Assembly: GCA_002321305.1 (NCBI GenBank)
Contig: DCMF01000114.1
Span: 1-8,545, forward strand
Reading direction: 5' to 3'
Source of the DNA: Verrucomicrobia bacterium UBA1629
GTDB lineage: Bacteria; Verrucomicrobiota; Kiritimatiellia; RFP12; UBA1067
Length of the DNA stretch: 8,545 nt
The position numbers and the translations under genes were made by a program. Positions 1 through 5,177 of this stretch are shown here, in pieces (the first letter of the stretch is position 1; each line of letters begins with the position of its first letter). Under the pieces are notes generated by a model that was not told the DNA's origin, did not search any database, and worked only from the letters and a program-made list of their open reading frames with translations.

Positions 1-2
1 TC

Positions 3-1250
3 TCGTTCTACTGGATCGACCACGAGCCGACGCCGGGGGCGTTCCGCTTCGACGGCAGCTACCGCGAAGAGGAGCGCTACTGGAACGGCCTCACGCGCGA
101 CGAGGCGATGGCCGACCGCTATTGGCGGCGTCCGGCGCCCGGCCCGGTCATCGACTTCCTCAAGGCGAAGGACGTCGCGATCCACGGGCACATCCTCATC
201 TGGGGCAACGCGAAGCCCTACTGGATCTGCGACTGGTACTGTCCCGAAAGCGAGAAGCGCGTCTTTGACGGGATCGGCATCCCGCGCCATTCGACCTGTT
301 ACGGCTGGGAGCCGTGCGGCCAGAACTGGAACAGGGGGTTCATGGGGCGCGTCGCGGCCTCCTGGATCGCGCGGTACAAGAATCTCGACGAGCGCGCGCT
401 CGAACGCGAGACGCCCGTCTACGCGGCGAACCTGCGGCGGATCTTCCGCAAGCGCGTGTCCGACGTCGCGGCGCGGTTCGGCGACGTCGTGGACAGCTGG
501 GACGTCGTGAACGAGAGCGCGCGGGACTATGCGCACTACCGAAAGTCCCGCACGGGGCTCGGCTACTGGTTCAGCATCTACGGGCTCATGCCGGGCGACT
601 ACCCGCTTCACGCGCTCCTGGACGCGAAGGCGGAATTTCCCCCGTCCGCACGGCTCGCGATCAACGACTATTGGGTCAATGCGGACTTTCTCGCGCAGGT
701 GCGCGACCTGAGGAAGGAGGGCGCGCGCATCGACCTCGTGGGCTGCCAGATGCACATCTTCAGCACGAACGTCTGCCGCCGCCTCGCGCAGGGCGCGACG
801 GAAGCGAACTGGGTCGGCACGCCGAAGGTCATCCGCGAGCATCTCGACCTGATGGCGAAGGCGGGCAAGCCGCTCCACGTCTCGGAAGTGACGATCGCCG
901 CGCCGGGCGTGGACGAGACCTCGCGGAAGATCCAGGCCGTGCTGGTGCGGAACATCTACCGCGCGTGGTTCTCGCATCCGAAGACGATGGGCATCACGTG
1001 GTGGAACACGGTGGACGGCGCGGGCGTGGCGGGCGAACCGCTCGTCTCGGGCCTCTTCACGCGCGAGATGGAGAAGAAGCCCGCCTATTACGCGCTTGAC
1101 GAGCTCATCAACCGCGAGTGGCGGACGAACCTGTCCGTCGCGGCGGACGCGGACGGCAGGGTCGCGTTCCGGGGCTTCCGCGGCCGCTACCGCCTGACCT
1201 GGACGGGCGCGGACGGCAAGCCGGCGAAGAAGCTGGTCGAGGTGAAATGA
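3..1250 (+). CDS. GH10 endo-1,4-beta-xylanase, 5' partial
   Basis: Probable endo-beta-1,4-xylanase of glycoside hydrolase family 10 (clan GH-A TIM barrel), retaining hydrolysis of xylan. The frame is open from base 3 to the stop at 1248-1250 (415 visible residues), so the true start is upstream; the ATG at 108 is internal because NSFYW-like GH10 sequence (SFYWIDHEPTPGAFRFD) precedes it. Seen motifs: HGHILIWGN (the conserved H.L.W strand), SWDVVNES with the predicted acid/base Glu at codon 513-515, GCQMHIF, HVSEVTI with the predicted nucleophile Glu at codon 885-887, and GITWWNTVDG near the end of the barrel. The last ~40 residues (VAFRGFRGRYRLTWTGADG) form a small beta-rich tail. Length fits a single-domain GH10. 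An exported location is likely but the signal peptide is outside the window. An 82 nt gap separates it from the next gene. The family call is firm; the substrate is inferred from the family. Confidence 0.9.
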   Translation, partial: SFYWIDHEPTPGAFRFDGSYREEERYWNGLTRDEAMADRYWRRPAPGPVIDFLKAKDVAIHGHILIWGNAKPYWICDWYCPESEKRVFDGIGIPRHSTCYGWEPCGQNWNRGFMGRVAASWIARYKNLDERALERETPVYAANLRRIFRKRVSDVAARFGDVVDSWDVVNESARDYAHYRKSRTGLGYWFSIYGLMPGDYPLHALLDAKAEFPPSARLAINDYWVNADFLAQVRDLRKEGARIDLVGCQMHIFSTNVCRRLAQGATEANWVGTPKVIREHLDLMAKAGKPLHVSEVTIAAPGVDETSRKIQAVLVRNIYRAWFSHPKTMGITWWNTVDGAGVAGEPLVSGLFTREMEKKPAYYALDELINREWRTNLSVAADADGRVAFRGFRGRYRLTWTGADGKPAKKLVEVK

Positions 1251-1273
1251 CAGACAGGTGCCAAGACGATTTC

Positions 1274-1295
1274 GCGGACGCGGTGTCGTGTCCGC
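1274..1295 (+). other. GC-rich hairpin after the GH10 gene
   Basis: GCGGACGC (1274-1281) pairs with GTGTCCGC (1288-1295), 8 bp including one G-T pair, around a 6-base loop. It starts 24 bases after the GH10 stop. No T-run follows, so it is not a classical intrinsic terminator. It could stabilise the 3' end of the GH10 mRNA or be chance in GC-rich DNA. Confidence 0.3.
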
Positions 1296-1310
1296 TTGCA
1301 GACAACAAGC

Positions 1311-1348
1311 CAACAGGAAAGGGACAGAACCCATGACAACAGGAAAGG
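1311..1348 (+). repeat. 12 bp direct repeat across a start codon
   Basis: CAACAGGAAAGG occurs at 1311-1322 and again at 1337-1348, one copy on each side of the ATG at 1333. The first copy carries the AGGAAAGGG that serves as ribosome-binding site for that ATG; the second lies inside codons 2-6. A local duplication is likely; any regulatory role is unknown. Confidence 0.4.
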
Positions 1349-1632
1349 AGTTCCGCCGGAGACGGCGGAGAGCATTGCGGGCGGTCGCGATGGCGATCCT
1401 CGCGTGCGCGGCCTTCGCGCCGTCCGCGCTGCGGGCGGACTATCAGTACATCGTGTCCGGCTGGCCGGCGGCGAACGAGTCGCGTGCCGTCGCCTCGTCC
1501 GCCGTGGCGCTCGAGACGGGGACGCTCGCGACGCTTGCGTCCGCCGCGCCTCTGGAGGCGCGCTACCGCACGTCGTGCGTGTCCGACGGACACGTGCAGC
1601 CGGTCTCGGCGTTCATGCTGATCATCCGGTAA
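1333..1632 (+). CDS. Small exported protein of unknown function, SUMF1-fold partner
   Basis: A 99-residue protein I do not recognise by name. The start at 1333 is preferred over the in-frame ATG at 1258 because a purine-rich AGGAAAGGG lies about 9 bases upstream and the protein then begins with a textbook signal peptide: a basic run of six Arg (residues 8-13), a hydrophobic stretch ALRAVAMAILACAAFAPS, and a likely cut after LRA before DYQYIVSG. The mature part is about 70 residues, Ala/Ser rich, with a C-terminal LEARYRTSC segment and a hydrophobic end FMLIIR. It has two Cys, one in the signal peptide and one in the mature part. No catalytic motif is visible. The stop is 57 bases before the SUMF1-fold gene, so the two are probably co-transcribed and both are exported, which suggests a joint extracytoplasmic role. 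I have a weak impression of similar small proteins ahead of SUMF1-type genes in related genomes but cannot verify it. Confidence 0.65.
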   Translation: MTTGKEFRRRRRRALRAVAMAILACAAFAPSALRADYQYIVSGWPAANESRAVASSAVALETGTLATLASAAPLEARYRTSCVSDGHVQPVSAFMLIIR

Positions 1633-1635
1633 TCA

Positions 1636-1689
1636 CGAGAAACCAGAACCACCAATAAACACGAACCACCAGAAAAAGGAAAACGAAAG
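1636..1689 (+). promoter_or_regulatory. A/C-rich unstructured leader with 17-bp-spaced repeats and RBS
   Basis: The space before the SUMF1-fold gene is almost free of T and poor in G, unlike the GC-rich surroundings. GAACCACCA occurs at 1646-1654 and 1663-1671, exactly 17 bases apart, followed by AGAAAAAGGA (1671-1680), which carries the purine-rich ribosome-binding site. Such a leader cannot fold and probably keeps the start accessible. No promoter was seen here, consistent with co-transcription from upstream. Confidence 0.45.
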
Positions 1690-3021
1690 ATGAAGCAGAC
1701 AGCAAACCTGAAGTTGACGTTGGCGGGCGCGGCCCTCGCGGCCCTGCCGGCGATTGCCACAGTCCCCGAAGTCTCGGACGTGCAGATGTCCCAAAACGAG
1801 GCGAGCCGGCGGGTGAAGATCACCTACGCCCTTACCGAGCCGGCGGTCATCACGCTGGACGTCCAGACGAACGCGACGGTGAACGGCGGGACGGTGTGGG
1901 CCTCCATCGGCGGCGCCGCCGTGGGCGCCGCGACCGGCGACGTGTGGAAGCGCGTCGAGGCGGGCCAGCGCACCATCCGCTGGCAGCCCGACCTCGCGTG
2001 GCCGGGGCACACGGTCGCGGACGGCGGCGCGCGGGCCGTCGTCACGGCGTGGGCGCTCGACAACACGCCGGACTACCTGGTCGTGGACGTCTCGGCGGGC
2101 GCGAAGCCGAACACCCAGCGGTACTACCCCTCGGCGGAGTTCCTGCCCGGCGGGCTCCTCGGCAATGACGACTACCGCACGGCGAAGCTCGTCCTGCGCA
2201 AGGTCATGGCCAAGGGCGTGACGTGGACGATGGGCTCGACGACGCTGGAGAAGCAGCGCTGGGGCACGAACGAGAATACGCACGAGGTGACGCTCACGAA
2301 CAACTACTACTTCGGCGTGTTCCCCGTCACCCAGGCGCAGTGGGCGCTGATCCAGACCGCCCGTCCTGAGCCTTCCTGGTTCAACAGCGCCGCCGACCGG
2401 GCGATGCGCCCCGTGGAGCAGGTGTGCTACAACGAGATTCGTTGCGCGGCGAATTCGACGGTGGCGGACACGAGCTGCTACTATCCGGCCAATCCGCATG
2501 CGGGCTCGTTCCTCGGTCTCCTGCGCACGAAGACGGGGCTGGACTTCGATCTGCCCTCCGAGGCGCAGTGGGAGTTCGCGGCCCGCGCGGGCCACGGTGA
2601 CACGAAGTGGGGCGACGGCTCGGGCATCCTGAACGGGGACGCGGACGCGAACCTGTCCCTGCTGGGCCGCTACCGGCACAACGGCGGCCAGATTCAGAAC
2701 GGGACGGCGTATGCCGACCCCGCGCGCGGCTGCGGGGCGGCGAACGGCACGGCGATCGTCGGCTCGTATGCGCCGAACGACTGGGGCCTCTATGACACGG
2801 CGGGCAACGTGTGGGAGCAGTGCCTCGACTGGTCTGCGTCAGACATCACCGGTCTCAACGGGGAGGTGAACACGACGGTCGGCACGAAGCGCGTGCGGCG
2901 GGGCGGGTGCTTTCAGGAGGCGGCGGGCAACAGCCGTCCGGCCTGCCGCAGCAACGCCAATCCTGACAGTCGAACCGGTATCGGCGGCTTCCGCGTCGTC
3001 TGCACGGCCGGGTTGCACTGA
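1690..3021 (+). CDS. Exported SUMF1/FGE-fold protein with N-terminal beta-sandwich
   Basis: 443 residues. Residues 1-24 are a signal peptide (MKQTANLKLTLAGAALAALP, cut near AIA-TVP). Residues ~25-150 look like an Ig/FnIII-type sandwich (VPEVSDVQMSQ, RRVKITYALTEPAVITLDV, IRWQPDLAWPGH, YLVVDVS). Residues ~158-440 are an FGE-sulfatase (SUMF1, C-type-lectin-like) domain: VTWTMGS, PVTQAQW, DLPSEAQWEFAARAG (287-301), YDTAGNVWEQCLDW (368-381), RRGGCF and a final GGFRVV. In formylglycine-generating enzymes two Cys in the segment after the RGGS-like motif bind copper; here the Cys at 407 sits at the Ser position of that motif and the Cys at 419 in PACRS aligns with an Ala of the CAAR segment, so the catalytic pair appears absent. 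It is therefore probably not a sulfatase activator but a binding or non-canonical family member. No sulfatase is in the window. The start is supported by a purine-rich site about 9 bases upstream. The last two codons double as the -35 box of a promoter. Confidence 0.88.
   Translation: MKQTANLKLTLAGAALAALPAIATVPEVSDVQMSQNEASRRVKITYALTEPAVITLDVQTNATVNGGTVWASIGGAAVGAATGDVWKRVEAGQRTIRWQPDLAWPGHTVADGGARAVVTAWALDNTPDYLVVDVSAGAKPNTQRYYPSAEFLPGGLLGNDDYRTAKLVLRKVMAKGVTWTMGSTTLEKQRWGTNENTHEVTLTNNYYFGVFPVTQAQWALIQTARPEPSWFNSAADRAMRPVEQVCYNEIRCAANSTVADTSCYYPANPHAGSFLGLLRTKTGLDFDLPSEAQWEFAARAGHGDTKWGDGSGILNGDADANLSLLGRYRHNGGQIQNGTAYADPARGCGAANGTAIVGSYAPNDWGLYDTAGNVWEQCLDWSASDITGLNGEVNTTVGTKRVRRGGCFQEAAGNSRPACRSNANPDSRTGIGGFRVVCTAGLH
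2932..2985 (+). other. Candidate variable region of the SUMF1-fold gene
   Basis: Residues N415 to G432 just before the final GFRVV. In FGE-fold targets of diversity-generating retroelements the template typically encodes runs of Asn (AAY codons) at surface positions of this stretch. Here the residues at such positions are N, S, C, S, N, A, N, S, T, G, I, G, encoded by AAC, AGC, TGC, AGC, AAC, GCC, AAT, AGT, ACC, GGT, ATC and GGC: every one ends in C or T and each can be reached from AAC/AAT by changing only adenines. The 5' part of the motif (TTT CAG GAG GCG GCG) does not fit that rule. No template copy or reverse transcriptase is in the window, so this is a hypothesis. Confidence 0.35.
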
Positions 3022-3041
3022 TTCCGCTGAAATGGTACAAT
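3013..3041 (+). promoter_or_regulatory. Sigma70-type promoter overlapping the 3' end of the SUMF1-fold gene
   Basis: TTGCAC (3013-3018) and TACAAT (3036-3041) are separated by exactly 17 bases, a strong match to the vegetative consensus in otherwise GC-rich DNA. The -35 box is the last two sense codons (Leu, His) of the upstream gene. Transcription would begin near 3048 and run through the palindromic element into the GH50-like gene, giving a structured leader of about 230 bases. It could equally drive a short non-coding RNA. Confidence 0.55.
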
Positions 3042-3058
3042 GACGAAATGTTGTGATT

Positions 3059-3219
3059 AACTCCGATGATTGACGCTCTCGCTACCGCTCCGCAGGTTAT
3101 TGCTGGCTTCGCAGAGGCCAGCCCCCAGACAATCGCATTTTAGGCCGTTCTCGGAGAAACGGATGCCTTTGGGCGACCTCTTCAGCGGAGCGGTAGCGAG
3201 AGCCATACGGATCGGAGTT
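3059..3219. repeat. Palindromic MITE-like element with long inverted arms
   Basis: Outer arms AACTCCGAT (3059-3067) and ATCGGAGTT (3211-3219) pair over 9 bp. A symmetric 7 x 7 unpaired segment follows, then a perfect 19 bp pair: GCTCTCGCTACCGCTCCGC (3075-3093) with its complement at 3185-3203. The 91-base centre holds further hairpins, including GCTGGCTTC/GAGGCCAGC (3102-3122). If the ends are taken as ACTCCGAT...ATCGGAGT (3060-3218), both flanks read TTA (3057-3059 and 3219-3221), a possible 3 bp target duplication. There is no coding capacity. This looks like a non-autonomous mobile element or a large intergenic repeat; as RNA it would form a long hairpin and could terminate or process the SUMF1-fold transcript. 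The rest of the 257-base gap holds only the promoter before it and the start region of the next gene. Confidence 0.6.
3102..3122 (+). other. Inner hairpin of the palindromic element
   Basis: GCTGGCTTC (3102-3110) pairs with GAGGCCAGC (3114-3122) over 9 bp including one G-T pair, with a 3-base loop GCA. It sits at the apex region of the larger palindrome and adds to the view that the whole segment is a folded unit. Confidence 0.45.
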
Positions 3220-3278
3220 TATTATTCACGGTGAAAAAGTCACTTTATTTAAGCGCCTCGCACAAAGGAATGACGGAC

Positions 3279-5177
3279 ATGAAAAGAACGACATTGGTCC
3301 TCTCGCTGCTGCTCGCCGCCGCCGCGTCCGGCGCGCCGACGGCGCGGCTGCTCTATCCGTCGGAGGCGTTCGCGCTGGAGACGACGCCGCCGGATTCGCC
3401 ATGGCCGGGGCGGCACGTCAACGCCGTGAAGGGCGCGGAGGACCTTTCGGGGGCCGGCGAGCTCAGGGTCGAGGTGTCCAACCGCCTGTCGCGCCCGCTC
3501 GCCGTCACGCTCAGCGTCAAGAGCCGCGCCCTCCAGGGGCGGTCGCCCGGAGCCTGCGTGACGGTTCCGCCGCATGCCGTGCGGCGGCTCGTCTGCGTCC
3601 TCCGGCCCGAGCCGTGGCGGCTCGACGCGCCCGTCGCGTTCGTCGGGATGAACGGCCATCCGCGGGCGTGGGGGGCGGTTTCGAGCGTCTTTGACGTCCG
3701 GGCGGTGACGGGCTTTCACCTCTTCCTGAAGAAGGGGGAGGACCCCGCGTCGTTCGACGTCCTCCGGGTGGCGGTGCGGAACGGCGAGGAGGGGTCGGTT
3801 GCGGTCTATGCCGCGACGAACTTCCTGCCGTTCGTCGATCGGTTCGGCCAGTTCCGCCATGCCGAGTGGACGGGAAAAATCCACGGCGACGGCGAGCTTG
3901 TCGCGGCGGCCGCCGCTGAAAGGAAGTGGCTTTCGGCGAACGCCGAAGGCCCCGACCGCGCGCGGAACAGGTGGGGCGGCTGGACGGACGGCCCGCAGCT
4001 CCGAGCGACGGGGTTCTTCCGCACAGAGAAGGTGAACGGGAAATGGTGGCTGGTCGATCCGGACGGGCGGCTCTTCTGGTCGCACGGCGTGGACTGCGTG
4101 ACCACGGGCGGCGGCCAGACGCCAGTCACCGGACGCGAGGGCTATTTCGAGTGGCTGCCGAAGGAGGGCGGTTCGCCGTTCGGGCGGTGCTGGGGACGGA
4201 CGACGCAGCCGGCGGCGCACGGCTATTATGCGCAGACGAACCACGTGCCGTACAAGACTTTCGACTTCGCGGTCGCGAACTGCGTGCGCAAGTACGGGGC
4301 GGACGGGAAAGCCGACCTGGTTGACCTGACGCACCGCCGCCTCAGGGCCTGGGGGCTGAACACGCTCGGCACGTGGTCCACCCCGGAGGTCTCCGCCGCC
4401 CGGCGGACGCCCTACACGCTTCTCCTCGGAACGGACGGAACGCCGCGACGGGCGAAGTCCAAGGGCTGGTGGGGGCCGCTGCCCGACCCGGAGAACCCGG
4501 CGTTCGAGCGAATCCTCCGCGCGCGGGCGCGGGCGGCGGCGCAGGGGATGAGGGACGACCCCTGGTGCCTTGGCGTTTTCGTGGACAACGAGCTCTCGTG
4601 GAACGACCTTCCCGACCTCGGTCACGTCGCGGAGGTCTACCACCGGACGGTCGCCCGGATTCTCAGGGAGGAGCTCCCCAATCACCTCTATCTCGGCTGT
4701 CGCATCGCGTGGGGTCCGGACGAGGTCTACCGGGCGGCGGCGCGGCACTGCGACGTCGTCTCAGTCAACGCTTACGCGCGCGTCTTCGACCGAGACCTGC
4801 CGGAGGGGGCGGCGGACAAGCCGATGATCAACGGCGAGTTCCACTTCGGCGCGTTCGACCGGGGGATGTTCCACACGGGGCTCGTGGCGGCGCGGGACCA
4901 GGCCGACCGCGCGAATCTCTATCGTGCGTATGTGAGGAGCTGCCTCGACCATCCGCGCCTGGTCGGCGCGCACTGGTTCCAGTGGCGCGACCAGCCGCTC
5001 ACGGGGCGGGCGGACGGCGAGAACTACCAGATCGGCTTCCTGACGGTGACCGACGCGCCCTACCCGGAACTGGTCGAGGCGGCGCGGCAGGTCGCGCAGG
5101 AAATGTATGCGCGCCGCTGGGGAGAGAGACGGCGCGAAGCCATGAACGAAGGGACTTCAAAAGGAGGACGCAAATGA
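3279..5177 (+). CDS. Exported GH50-like (beta-agarase-type) clan GH-A glycoside hydrolase
   Basis: 632 residues from the ATG at 3279. That start is chosen because AAGGA ends 9 bases upstream and a signal peptide follows at once (MKRTTLVLSLLLAAAASG). The frame also runs up to a GTG at 3231 and an ATG at 3270, but neither is suitably spaced from a ribosome-binding site. Residues ~20-230 are a beta-rich N-terminal region. GKWWLVDPDGRLFWSHG (254-270) is the entry to the barrel typical of GH50/agarase-like proteins. VFVDNELSW gives the predicted acid/base Glu438, INGEFHFGAFDRG the predicted nucleophile Glu520, and GAHWFQWRDQ (H565) with GRADGENYQIGF closes the barrel. Known GH50 members cleave agarose from the end, but this architecture is also common in proteins of unknown substrate, so the activity on agar is not established. 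It overlaps the next gene by 4 bases (ATGA), indicating coupled translation. The promoter at 3013 may serve both. Confidence 0.78.
   Translation: MKRTTLVLSLLLAAAASGAPTARLLYPSEAFALETTPPDSPWPGRHVNAVKGAEDLSGAGELRVEVSNRLSRPLAVTLSVKSRALQGRSPGACVTVPPHAVRRLVCVLRPEPWRLDAPVAFVGMNGHPRAWGAVSSVFDVRAVTGFHLFLKKGEDPASFDVLRVAVRNGEEGSVAVYAATNFLPFVDRFGQFRHAEWTGKIHGDGELVAAAAAERKWLSANAEGPDRARNRWGGWTDGPQLRATGFFRTEKVNGKWWLVDPDGRLFWSHGVDCVTTGGGQTPVTGREGYFEWLPKEGGSPFGRCWGRTTQPAAHGYYAQTNHVPYKTFDFAVANCVRKYGADGKADLVDLTHRRLRAWGLNTLGTWSTPEVSAARRTPYTLLLGTDGTPRRAKSKGWWGPLPDPENPAFERILRARARAAAQGMRDDPWCLGVFVDNELSWNDLPDLGHVAEVYHRTVARILREELPNHLYLGCRIAWGPDEVYRAAARHCDVVSVNAYARVFDRDLPEGAADKPMINGEFHFGAFDRGMFHTGLVAARDQADRANLYRAYVRSCLDHPRLVGAHWFQWRDQPLTGRADGENYQIGFLTVTDAPYPELVEAARQVAQEMYARRWGERRREAMNEGTSKGGRK
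5161..5167 (+). promoter_or_regulatory. Strong Shine-Dalgarno inside the GH50-like gene's end
   Basis: AAGGAGG, 6 bases before the ATG at 5174 and inside the last codons of the preceding gene. It fixes the start of the fusion protein and, with the ATGA overlap, indicates translational coupling so that both exported enzymes are made together. Confidence 0.8.

Noticed and set aside
1258..1332. Earlier ATG for the small exported protein
   Set aside because: No ribosome-binding site, and it would place a 25-residue polar extension before a clear signal peptide; 1333 fits better.
1633..2679. Minus-strand frame opposite the SUMF1-fold gene
   Set aside because: Arg-rich shadow translation; the + strand shows FGE-fold motifs throughout.
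3055..3225. Integron attC site
   Set aside because: The ends AAC...GTT and an unpaired central segment are suggestive, but GATTAAC and GTTTATT do not match the RYYYAAC and GTTRRRY core sites, and the 19 bp perfect stem is unlike typical attC.
3231..3278. GTG at 3231 or ATG at 3270 as start of the GH50-like gene
   Set aside because: GTG 3231 has no ribosome-binding site and adds a polar segment before the signal peptide; ATG 3270 directly abuts the AAGGA, leaving no spacing.
3249..4748. Long minus-strand frame opposite the GH50-like gene
   Set aside because: Low-complexity Arg/Pro-rich product and no ribosome-binding site; the + strand frame carries the catalytic motifs.
4373..5173. Upstream extension of the fusion gene frame
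   Set aside because: The frame is open here only because the DNA is GC-rich; it overlaps the GH50-like gene. The strong Shine-Dalgarno and signal peptide place the start at 5174.
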